This document shows positions 1-4,943 of a stretch of 6,734 bases of DNA, piece after piece; the stretch's first letter is position 1; each line of letters begins with the position of its first letter. The stretch comes from an uncultured Caulobacteraceae bacterium. GTDB lineage: Bacteria > Pseudomonadota > Alphaproteobacteria > Caulobacterales > Caulobacteraceae. The notes below the pieces were generated by a model, which had not been told where the DNA came from, did not search any database, and saw nothing but the letters and a program-made list of their open reading frames with translations. The translations under genes were made by a program, and so were the position numbers. Where the stretch lies: NCBI GenBank assembly GCA_903884915.1, contig CAISGS010000109.1, positions 1-6,734 of the forward strand, written 5' to 3'.

Positions 1-963
1 CTCATCAACGGCCTCTTCCGGTTTTGCACTGGATAACAGGGCCTTACCCGCAGCTTTTCGTAATGTGGTAGAGAAGCCGAGCAGATTGCGCAGGCCCTTT
101 AGCGCCACGAGGATCGTATCATCCAGTTCGTTCGCGCGCTCGCGGGCGGGCAGGTCGGTCTCGTCATGGCTGATACAGGCGGCCATGTCGGTGAAGGGGA
201 TGGCATAGAATTCATAGTTACGGTGCTTGGCCCAGCGGCTCTCGGCCTCGGCCAGCGCCTGCTCCAGTGGCTCGACCCAGACATGGCGGTGCAGGCGGCG
301 ATTGGGCGTGGTGCGCAAGGTCGCCTTGGTGATGACCCCCAGCGCGCCGAGCGAGACCTTGGCCGCTTGGAAAATATCTGGCTCGCGGGTGGCGTCGCAA
401 TCGATCAGATCGCCGTTTGGTGTCGCCAAGGTCAGGGCCACCACATCGCCGTGGATGGCGGTCAGGGCCTTGCCCGTGCCGTGGGTGCCGGTGCCGAGCG
501 CCCCGCCCAGAGACTGCTTATTGATGTCGGGCAAATTGGCCATGGCCCGCCCCTTGGCGGCCAGCTCTGGACCCAAGGTGCCCAGACGGGTTCCAGCCTG
601 AACGATGGCATTGTCCCCTTGCCAGTCGACAATGCCAGACATCTGATCGAGCGAGATCATGGTCCCCGGCGTCACGGCCAGCGCGGTGAAGGAGTGCCCG
701 GCTCCGACCACTCGGATCGGACCGGGCGCGGTCTTAAGGATGTGGGCCACCTCTTCGGCGCTGGTCGGGGCTAGGCGCGACTGGGGATAGCAATGCTGAA
801 TGCCCGACCAGTTGCGCCAGACCACCCGGCCTTGGTTGTCGGTCGAGGGCGGGGCCAGCGGTTCGGGCTTGTCGTGATTGGCAATAGCGACGGCGGCGAC
901 GCCTGTTCCTGCGACGGCGGCTCCGACCCCAAGGGCGGTTAGGGCGGTTCGGCGACTGATCAT
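1..963 (-). CDS. Tat-exported FAD-linked sugar-lactone oxidase/dehydrogenase (D-arabinono/L-gulono-1,4-lactone oxidase family), C-terminus cut by window edge
   Basis: The frame stays open from ATG 963 to base 1, giving 321 codons without a stop. Residues 3-8 (SRRTAL) followed by an Ala/Gly/Val-rich stretch to about residue 28 look like a twin-arginine signal, so a folded, cofactor-loaded protein is probably exported to the periplasm. Residues about 60-220 form the FAD-binding PCMH-type domain. They include VVGAGHSF, where His90 aligns with the histidine that binds FAD covalently in this family, and a second flavin motif at 143-164 (NLPDIN...GTGTHGTG). From about residue 225 the substrate domain of aldonolactone oxidases begins. 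The family is usually 430-460 residues, so roughly the last quarter is missing. The start codon overlaps the stop of the upstream cytochrome gene (ATGA), which suggests coupled translation and cytochrome c as electron acceptor. The exact substrate cannot be read from the sequence, and oxidase versus dehydrogenase is open. Confidence 0.85.
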   Translation of the reverse strand, partial: MISRRTALTALGVGAAVAGTGVAAVAIANHDKPEPLAPPSTDNQGRVVWRNWSGIQHCYPQSRLAPTSAEEVAHILKTAPGPIRVVGAGHSFTALAVTPGTMISLDQMSGIVDWQGDNAIVQAGTRLGTLGPELAAKGRAMANLPDINKQSLGGALGTGTHGTGKALTAIHGDVVALTLATPNGDLIDCDATREPDIFQAAKVSLGALGVITKATLRTTPNRRLHRHVWVEPLEQALAEAESRWAKHRNYEFYAIPFTDMAACISHDETDLPARERANELDDTILVALKGLRNLLGFSTTLRKAAGKALLSSAKPEEAVDE

Positions 964-1331
964 GGTTTCGGCTCCGGTTGATCGGCCAAGAAGCGGATCA
1001 GGGCTTGATGATCTTGAGGGGTGCAGGTCAAGCATTGGCCGCCCGCAGGCATGCCGCGATAGCCTTGCAGCACATGGTCGACCAGCACCGGCAGGCCCTG
1101 TTTCCAGCGCGGGTCCCAGGCGGCGTGATCGTGAACCAGCGGCGCGCCGGTCCCCGCCACCGCGTGACAGGCCTTGCAGGCGCTTTCATAAAGGCTGGCA
1201 ATGCGAGGATCGGCCGGACGCAGGGCCAAGGCCTCTTGCGGTGTCGGGGCAGGGGGTACGGCCTTGCTACAGCCGCTGAGCAGCAATGCGCCGCCAATCA
1301 GCACCCCGCCAAAAAATCGCCCCTGAACCAT
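960..1331 (-). CDS. Small c-type cytochrome lipoprotein (cytochrome c5-like)
   Basis: This is a 123-residue protein. It begins with a lipoprotein signal: a hydrophobic run then LLLSGC, with lipidated Cys21 followed by Ser, which suggests the outer membrane. The single heme motif is CKACH (residues 52-56). The likely sixth heme ligand is Met94 in GYRGMPAGG, followed by Cys100 and Cys103 (CLTC). The MPxGG-CxxC arrangement is typical of cytochrome c5-type domains. I chose ATG 1331 over GTG 1334 because the GGGG of the Shine-Dalgarno-like AAAAAGGGG lies 7 nt upstream of ATG but only 4 nt from GTG. Its TGA overlaps the ATG of the lactone oxidase gene by ATGA. It probably carries electrons from that flavoprotein to the respiratory chain; this partnership is inferred from gene order. 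Confidence 0.85.
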   Translation of the reverse strand: MVQGRFFGGVLIGGALLLSGCSKAVPPAPTPQEALALRPADPRIASLYESACKACHAVAGTGAPLVHDHAAWDPRWKQGLPVLVDHVLQGYRGMPAGGQCLTCTPQDHQALIRFLADQPEPKP

Positions 1332-1352
1332 CACCCATCCCCTTTTTGCCCC

Positions 1353-1380
1353 ATCCTAGGGGGCATCGCAGCTTTGGCAA
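1353..1380 (-). promoter_or_regulatory. Candidate promoter for the cytochrome/lactone oxidase pair
   Basis: In the 68-bp gap between folD and the cytochrome gene the minus strand reads TTGCCA (1380-1375), 16 bp, then TAGGAT (1358-1353), about 22 bp before the cytochrome start codon. This would let the pair be expressed despite the upstream folD lesion. It is a consensus match by eye only; read-through from folD is equally possible. Confidence 0.3.
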
Positions 1381-1399
1381 CGGTTAGAGCGTTTGGACC

Positions 1400-2288
1400 C
1401 TAGAGGCCCGCTTGGCGCTTTGCGGCTGTGACGGTGTTTTGCAGCAGGCAAGCGACGGTCATCAGGCCAACGCCGCCCGGAACCGGGGTGATGGCGCCCG
1501 CGACCGCCTTGGCCTCGTCAAAGGCCACATCACCGACCACGCGTGTCTTGCCCTCAGCCGCCGCCACCGGATCGCGCGAGGGGACGCGGTTGATGCCAAC
1601 ATCGATCACGGTCGCGCCCGGCTTGACCCAATCGCCGCGCACCATCTCTGGACGGCCCACCGCCGCGACCAAAATATCGGCTTGGCGACAGAGGGCAGGC
1701 AGGTCGCGTGAGCGCGAATGGGCGATGGTGACGGTGCAGTCGGCCTGAAGCAGCAGCTGTGCAATCGGCTTGCCTACAAGGTTCGAGCGGCCAATGACCA
1801 GCGCATTAAGGCCGCGCAGATCGCCCAAGGTCTCTTTCAGCATGATCATCGAACCCAGCGGCGTGCAGGGCGTTAGGGCCGGTTGCCCATTGGCCAGCAG
1901 CCCGGCATTGACCACGTGCAGACCGTCAACATCCTTGGCCGGATCGATGGCGGCGATGACCTCATTGCTGTCCAGATGGTCAGGCAGGGGCAATTGCACC
2001 AAAATGCCATGGATCGGGATCGGCATTCAGCGCCTTGACGATGGCCACCAGCTCCCCTTGAGCCGTATCGGCCGGCAGGCGGCGGGTCACGGACAACATC
2101 CCGCATTCCTCAGTCTGCTTGCCCTTGTTGCGCACATAGATCTGGCTGGCCGCATCCTCGCCGACCAGCACGACGGCCAGACCCGGCGTCAGGCCATGCT
2201 TGGCTTTCAACTCGGCCACTTCGGCAGCGACACTGTCGCGCACGTTTTGAGAATAGACCTTGCCATCAATGATGCGCGCGTCGGTCAT
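1400..2288 (-). pseudogene. folD: folD, bifunctional methylenetetrahydrofolate dehydrogenase/cyclohydrolase, interrupted by a frameshift
   Basis: FolD oxidises 5,10-methylene-THF with NADP and hydrolyses the product to 10-formyl-THF in the cytosol. The start ATG 2288 has GGAG 8 nt upstream. Residues 1-93 are in one frame and include the catalytic-site residues Tyr51 and Lys55 (YVRNK). That frame then runs into a TGA at 1982-1980. The rest continues in another frame from [12 protein letters not shown], with TPCTPLG, the nucleotide-binding GRSNLVGKP and the C-terminal TPVPGGVG motif, ending at TAG 1400. The break is at the GATCCCGATCC stretch near 2016-2018. Family spacing (N-x-D-x5-three hydrophobics-QLP) fits a loss of two bases best, which would restore 296 residues; removing one C would also restore the frame but leaves the spacing one residue short. 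A second oddity is GGVGLMT in place of the signature GGVGPMT. It may be a true pseudogene or a sequencing or assembly error. Confidence 0.85.
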
Positions 2289-2345
2289 GGGCTCTCCAAT
2301 CGGGAAGGCACGGCAGGCCAAGGCCCGCCGCAAAAGGGCTGGCGT

Positions 2346-2375
2346 CTAGTACGGTGATTGGGGGGCAGAGATCAA
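2346..2375 (-). promoter_or_regulatory. Candidate folD promoter
   Basis: On the minus strand TTGATC (2375-2370) is followed after 18 bp by TACTAG (2351-2346), about 58 bp upstream of the folD ATG. It is a moderate consensus match and no operator or riboswitch-like structure was seen between it and the gene. Confidence 0.3.
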
Positions 2376-2424
2376 CCATTCAACCGCTTTGACGCCCATT
2401 TGCCACCCATCCCCGCCAGACCCC

Positions 2425-2453
2425 TTGCCCCCCGCCCCACACCGCGATATAGG
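2425..2453 (+). promoter_or_regulatory. Candidate promoter of the tRNA-Val gene
   Basis: TTGCCC (2425-2430), a 17-bp spacer and TATAGG (2448-2453) stand directly upstream of the tRNA. Transcription would start near 2460, leaving a 5' leader of about 14 nt for RNase P to remove. Spacing and position fit well for an independently transcribed tRNA gene. Confidence 0.5.
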
Positions 2454-2473
2454 ACCAGCCCTTCGCAAGAAGC

Positions 2474-2548
2474 GGACGCATAGCTCAGCGGGAGAGCACT
2501 GCCTTCACACGGCAGGGGTCGTAGGTTCAATCCCTACTGCGTCCACCA
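2474..2548 (+). tRNA. tRNA-Val (anticodon CAC), CCA encoded
   Basis: The cloverleaf folds cleanly. The acceptor arms GGACGCA (2474-2480) and TGCGTCC (2538-2544) pair perfectly. The D stem is GCTC/GAGC, the anticodon stem CTGCC/GGCAG encloses loop TTCACAC with anticodon CAC at 2506-2508, and the T stem GTAGG/CCTAC encloses loop TTCAATC. The discriminator is A2545, and CCA (2546-2548) is encoded. It reads the valine codon GUG. tRNA genes are frequent integration sites, and a small accessory island lies directly downstream, but no second copy of the tRNA 3' end occurs in this window. Confidence 0.97.
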
Positions 2549-2555
2549 TTTTTTT
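2549..2555 (+). terminator. T-tract directly after the tRNA
   Basis: Seven T residues follow the encoded CCA at once. They may serve as the release tract for the tRNA transcript, with the tRNA fold itself as the preceding structure. No separate hairpin is present, so this is only suggestive. Confidence 0.3.
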
Positions 2556-2638
2556 CAATGACTTAGGTGATTTCAGAAGTGGCTGCCGATAGATCGGTAA
2601 GCTAGAGGCAGGCTTTTGGTTTCGGGTGAAACAGAACC

Positions 2639-2733
2639 ATGCCCCCTGCAACAGCCCCTTTAACTCCCGCCCCTCTCTTGCGTCTGTTTCGCATCTCAGC
2701 TTATGCGAGCGATCTCTCTGATCGGGGGGCGAT
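2639..2733 (-). pseudogene. Decayed copy of the 3' end of the LprI-like lipoprotein gene (direct repeat copy A)
   Basis: This stretch resembles, in the same orientation, the last codons of the lipoprotein gene at 3458-4339 plus a few bases past its stop (3451-3545). Translated on the minus strand it gives LRCET...GR.ELKGL, matching LRCET...GRVEELKGL of the intact gene. Upstream, in another frame, it gives PPIREIARI, matching PLIKEAARL. A 5-nt insertion separates the two frames, a one-codon deletion is also present, and the TAG stop has become CAG. These lesions mark a non-functional remnant. Nothing resembling the rest of the lipoprotein gene was seen in the 260 bases around it. The remainder of the 2549-2817 gap shows no gene. 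Confidence 0.65.
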
Positions 2734-2758
2734 CTATAGTCAATAAATCCCGGGCTCT

Positions 2759-2775
2759 CTACGCTGTCAGCGTAG
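2759..2775. promoter_or_regulatory. 17-bp perfect palindrome, candidate operator of the brnT operon
   Basis: CTACGCT (2759-2765), spacer GTC, AGCGTAG (2769-2775) form a perfect 7-bp inverted repeat 42 bp before the toxin start codon. A further half-site, AGCGTA, lies at 2802-2807, in the same orientation as the right arm and 33 bp (about three helical turns) downstream, overlapping the candidate -10. This layout suits autoregulation by the helix-turn-helix antitoxin encoded in the operon. The link to that protein is inference. Confidence 0.5.
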
Positions 2776-2782
2776 TTCTCAA

Positions 2783-2811
2783 TTGCCAAATGTGCGCAAA
2801 CAGCGTACCTA
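2783..2811 (+). promoter_or_regulatory. Candidate brnT promoter, possibly giving a leaderless mRNA
   Basis: TTGCCA (2783-2788), 17 bp, then a poor -10, TACCTA (2806-2811). Transcription would begin at about 2818, exactly the toxin ATG, and there is no Shine-Dalgarno sequence upstream of that ATG. This would mean a leaderless transcript, which is common in alphaproteobacteria. The -10 match is weak. Confidence 0.3.
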
Positions 2812-2817
2812 TCCCCA

Positions 2818-3081
2818 ATGCAGTTTGACTGGCATGACCTTAAAAGCGCCCGGAACCTTGAGGAGCGTGGCTTCGGATTCGATTTCGCGGCGTTGATCTT
2901 CTTTGGTCGGGTTCTCGCGATGATTGACGATCGAGCAGACTATGGTGAGGTTCGGGTCAAGGCTATTGGCGAGGTCGATGCCACGGTGCTGGTGGTGATC
3001 TACACAGATCGAGACGATGTCCGCTGGATCATTTCGGCCAGGTTGGCAAACAAAAAGGAGCGCGCGCTATGGTTCGCATGA
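2818..3081 (+). CDS. brnT: BrnT family type II toxin (RelE-like ribonuclease)
   Basis: This is an 87-residue protein, close to the usual BrnT length of about 90. It shows the family layout: FDWHDLKSARNLEERGFGF near the N-terminus, an FF(G)R segment at about 28-31, the strand VLVVIYTDRDD (57-67) and the hallmark WIISARLANKKERALW at 70-85. BrnT toxins have a RelE-like fold, cleave RNA and arrest growth when not bound by antitoxin. The start ATG 2818 lacks a Shine-Dalgarno sequence, but it aligns with the family N-terminus, so I keep it. The 3' end overlaps the antitoxin gene by 13 nt, the usual toxin-first order of BrnTA systems. The module sits between two diverged copies of the lipoprotein gene 3' end. 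Confidence 0.9.
   Translation: MQFDWHDLKSARNLEERGFGFDFAALIFFGRVLAMIDDRADYGEVRVKAIGEVDATVLVVIYTDRDDVRWIISARLANKKERALWFA
3055..3060 (+). promoter_or_regulatory. Ribosome binding site that sets the antitoxin start
   Basis: AAGGAG lies inside the end of the toxin gene, 8 nt before ATG 3069. A second in-frame ATG at 3078 would give an ATGA overlap with the toxin stop, but it is 17 nt from this site, so 3069 is preferred. A strong site here and none at brnT would favour antitoxin excess. Confidence 0.6.
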
Positions 3082-3422
3082 CACTGGAACAGATCAGGGC
3101 CTCGAAGCCAAAAATAGATCTTACCAAGATCGCGGCCACTAGCGAGGCCGATATTGTCATCCATATGGCTGAAGATGGGGAAGATGCTGACCCGGCTCTT
3201 GACGGGTTCAGCGAAGAGCTTCCCCCTGCCCAGATTCGGGCGCGGATCGGCATGACCCAAGTCGAATTTGCCAAGATTTTGCAAATTCCTGTCGCGTCGC
3301 TTCGCAACTGGGAGCAGGGGCGGGTGCGTATCGATCCGGCCGCTCGCGCCTTGTTTCGGATCCTCAGCCGTGACCCTCACCATGCATTGATAGCGTTGGA
3401 GCCTGACCTTAAGGCTGGGTAA
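3069..3422 (+). CDS. Helix-turn-helix (XRE-like) antitoxin paired with BrnT
   Basis: This is a 117-residue protein. The N-terminal half (about 1-50) is acidic in places (AEDGEDADPALD) and has no recognised fold; it is the likely toxin-binding part. The C-terminal half carries an XRE-type HTH at about 54-100: MTQVEFAKILQIPVASLRNW with EQGR after it, the classic pattern of helices 2-3, then RALFRIL. Canonical BrnA antitoxins instead carry a ribbon-helix-helix DNA-binding domain, so this is an alternative antitoxin class beside BrnT. It probably neutralises the toxin and represses the operon, with the palindrome at 2759-2775 as the candidate site. It could formally be only a regulator, but overlap with the toxin gene argues for an antitoxin. 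Confidence 0.8.
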   Translation: MVRMTLEQIRASKPKIDLTKIAATSEADIVIHMAEDGEDADPALDGFSEELPPAQIRARIGMTQVEFAKILQIPVASLRNWEQGRVRIDPAARALFRILSRDPHHALIALEPDLKAG

Positions 3423-3424
3423 TA

Positions 3425-3456
3425 GGGCGTTGGACCCGCAATCCTAAGCGACGCCC
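3425..3456. terminator. Weak inverted repeat between convergent genes
   Basis: GGGCGT (3425-3430) and ACGCCC (3451-3456) can pair, with a 20-nt loop, in the 35-bp gap between the antitoxin and lipoprotein stop codons. It could end transcription from both sides, but there is no T-run on either strand, so a Rho-independent terminator is not established. Confidence 0.3.
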
Positions 3457-3545
3457 CCTACATCAACCCCTTCAACTCCTCGACCCGCCCTTGGGTCTGT
3501 TCCGTCTCACACCTTAGGCGGGCGGCTTCTTTGATGAGGGGGTCG
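3451..3545 (-). repeat. Direct repeat copy B: 3' end of the intact lipoprotein gene
   Basis: This is the parent copy of the remnant at 2639-2733. Over the first 29 bases (3451-3479 against 2639-2667), which include the stop codon and bases beyond it, 24 match. The rest matches with small indels. The two copies are in the same orientation, start 812 bp apart, and bracket the toxin-antitoxin module. Confidence 0.6.
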
Positions 3546-4339
3546 GTGAAGGTTTCGGCGGCCTTGATGTTGCAGTCGGCGGTTTTCTTTTTGGCCCAGG
3601 CGCGTTGGATCTCGACATTTTGGGCGCGGACCGTGTCGGGCAGGGATTTCCAGACCTCGGCATAGGCTTGGATGGCCAGCTTGTTTTCGGCGGTGGCCAG
3701 TTCCAGATCGGCTTGGCTTTGGGCCTGTGTCTGTTGGTCGAGCAGGGCCTGTTGGGCGGCGGCGGCGGTGGCTTCGCTCTGTTGGTTGGCCTCAACCATC
3801 GGCAAGACCATGTGGGCGGCGATGATCTCACCCAGCGCATTGGCCACGGGCCCAAAGGCCTCGACCTCGCCATAGACCTTTTTCTTGTCGTCGGTCGGCT
3901 GGACCGAATAGGTCAGTTGATGGGTGTAGCTGTCGGCTGAGCGCTGGAGGCCGACCGCGTCGGTCAGGCTCGAGATCGACTGGAGCTGGTTATTGGTGTG
4001 GAACTTTTCGGCATCAGCAATCATGTTCAACGGCAGGACCAGCTTGACCGTCGCCGCGCAGCCGCGTTTGCTGCTGGCCTCGTCCTTCTTGGTGGTGCGG
4101 ATGTCCTCAATCAGGATCTTGATCTGAGCGACCGTGGCCTTGATCTTGGCTTCGTTGGTGAGGGGCTCGTTGATCGCGATGCCGAGCTGATCGCGGGTCG
4201 CCTGAATGATTTGATCGGACAGAAGGCTGCTGATCACGGCCTGACCGGCGGCATTGTTACACTCAACGGCGCCGATCCTATTGCAACTGGCTAGGATTAA
4301 GGCTGCGCTGGCCATGGCGATGAGGCGGACGGTTTGCAT
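3458..4339 (-). CDS. Exported lipoprotein with LprI-like C-terminus, function unknown
   Basis: This is a 293-residue protein. Residues 1-19 are a lipoprotein signal ending in LILASC, with lipidated Cys19 followed by Asn, which suggests the outer membrane. Residues about 183-229 are Ala/Gln/Glu-rich, probably a long helix or coiled coil. The last 50 residues (QRAWAKKKTADC...RLRCETEQ...ELKGL), with Cys256 and Cys277, resemble the W-x(n)-C-x(n)-C...T pattern of LprI/DUF1311 proteins, some of which inhibit lysozyme. The middle (about 95-175) is not recognised. GGGGGAA lies 5 nt before ATG 4339. It follows the inhibitor gene on the same strand after 87 bp, so co-transcription is possible. The LprI call is family resemblance by eye; no activity is claimed. 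Confidence 0.75.
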   Translation of the reverse strand: MQTVRLIAMASAALILASCNRIGAVECNNAAGQAVISSLLSDQIIQATRDQLGIAINEPLTNEAKIKATVAQIKILIEDIRTTKKDEASSKRGCAATVKLVLPLNMIADAEKFHTNNQLQSISSLTDAVGLQRSADSYTHQLTYSVQPTDDKKKVYGEVEAFGPVANALGEIIAAHMVLPMVEANQQSEATAAAAQQALLDQQTQAQSQADLELATAENKLAIQAYAEVWKSLPDTVRAQNVEIQRAWAKKKTADCNIKAAETFTDPLIKEAARLRCETEQTQGRVEELKGLM

Positions 4340-4366
4340 CTATTCCCCCGAGAAACTCTGGCGATA

Positions 4367-4395
4367 GAGGTACCTCAGGGCCGCATAAATGCCAA
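4367..4395 (-). promoter_or_regulatory. Weak candidate promoter of the lipoprotein gene
   Basis: On the minus strand TTGGCA (4395-4390), 17 bp, then TACCTC (4372-4367), about 28 bp before the start codon. The -35 is good and the -10 poor. No clear terminator separates this gene from the upstream inhibitor gene. Confidence 0.25.
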
Positions 4396-4426
4396 GATGG
4401 CGGCGAGTTTGGCGCACTTGCGGCGG

Positions 4427-4849
4427 CTAGCGGATAAAGCCGCGGATCATGGGATGCAGACCTGCTGAGGCCTTGGCGGGGGCGATACGATCAACCTGGG
4501 TCAGGCCAAAGCGCGCGATGGGGTGCCCCTCGCCAGTGAGGAACTGAACCTTGCCCTGGTCGATATGCCAGAAGGCCGCTTTCGAAAGAGGACCATCCGG
4601 ACATTCGCGGGCGACGACCTCCCAGGCCTCGACCTTGGCAATAGTGGCCGGGCGGAAGGTGAGCATCAGGCGGCAGGCGGGCGTGATTCCGGGCTCGGTC
4701 TGCCAATAGCCGCCCATGTCGCGCGCTTGGGTGATGGCGGTGAAGGGTTGCGTTGTCATGGCGGTTGGGCTCGGTCTGTGATGTGAAATTTGCGTTGGCA
4801 CAAGCGATGCGCCAAACAGGCTTATGGCTGTGATAGTGGCTGCAATCAT
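4427..4849 (-). CDS. Periplasmic metalloprotease inhibitor, Inh (AprI/Omp19) family
   Basis: This is a 140-residue protein. Residues 2-17 are hydrophobic and probably a Sec signal, though there is no early Lys/Arg. A 20-25 residue polar tail then leads to a beta-barrel-like domain at about 45-122: GGYW (46-49), Cys59, Cys83 followed by Pro, FWHIDQGKVQFLTGEG (93-108) and ARFG (112-115). The GxW start, the two cysteines (a disulfide in the family) and the W...G..L.F.. pattern match small inhibitors of serralysins such as AprI, and the Brucella Omp19 domain. Such inhibitors plug the protease active site with the N-terminal tail and protect the producer's periplasm. Its divergent neighbour is a serralysin, which strongly supports the call. 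GGAG lies 7 nt before ATG 4849. Individual similarity is modest; context raises confidence. Confidence 0.75.
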   Translation of the reverse strand: MIAATITAISLFGASLVPTQISHHRPSPTAMTTQPFTAITQARDMGGYWQTEPGITPACRLMLTFRPATIAKVEAWEVVARECPDGPLSKAAFWHIDQGKVQFLTGEGHPIARFGLTQVDRIAPAKASAGLHPMIRGFIR

Positions 4850-4869
4850 GTCACCGCTCCGCTTGAGTC

Positions 4870-4900
4870 CTTATAGGTTTTATGATGGACTTATCGTCAA
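4870..4900 (-). promoter_or_regulatory. Candidate promoter of the inhibitor gene
   Basis: In the AT-rich 94-bp divergent region the minus strand reads TTGACG (4900-4895) and TATAAG (4875-4870) with a 19-bp spacer, or CTATAA with 18 bp. Transcription would begin about 15 nt before the start codon, just ahead of its GGAG site. Confidence 0.4.
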
Positions 4901-4919
4901 TTGGTATAAAATCTAAAAT
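4891..4919 (+). promoter_or_regulatory. Candidate promoter of the serralysin gene
   Basis: TTATCG (4891-4896), 17 bp, TAAAAT (4914-4919); an alternative -10 is TATAAA (4905-4910). The -35 is weak, so an activator or alternative sigma factor is possible. This overlaps the -35 of the divergent inhibitor promoter, which could couple or exclude the two. Confidence 0.3.
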
Positions 4920-4943
4920 ACGCGCTAAGGAGGATTTCTCATC

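Noticed and set aside
166..774. 202-codon plus-strand open frame
   Set aside because: It lies opposite the lactone oxidase gene, whose motifs are clear on the minus strand. It is a shadow caused by GC-rich codon use.
2005..2030. Programmed ribosomal frameshifting in folD
   Set aside because: No slippery heptamer or stimulatory structure was seen, and FolD is not known to use recoding. A lesion or sequence error is simpler.
2289..2333. N-terminal extension of FolD starting at 2333
   Set aside because: The added residues do not match FolD and there is no ribosome binding site; ATG 2288 has GGAG and the family N-terminus.
1770..2357. 195-codon plus-strand open frame across the folD break
   Set aside because: It is antisense to both halves of folD, has no recognisable domain, and shows Arg/Pro/Ser-rich shadow composition.
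2586..2597. CCGAT-AG-ATCGG palindrome after the tRNA
   Set aside because: It is short, with no partner site and no promoter around it, unlike the 2759-2775 palindrome.
2619..2632. GTTTC-GGGT-GAAAC small inverted repeat
   Set aside because: It has only five pairs, no T-run on either side and no gene end nearby; chance is likely.
2505..2789. 94-codon minus-strand open frame ending in VDAVGIEPTTPAV
   Set aside because: The tail is the antisense translation of the tRNA-Val gene, a well-known false protein ending. The LRCET...ELKGL part comes from the decayed lipoprotein repeat, and no start signal was seen.
3605..3940. Plus-strand open frame rich in Leu/Gly
   Set aside because: It is antisense to the Ala/Gln-rich helix of the lipoprotein; its hydrophobic look follows from that.
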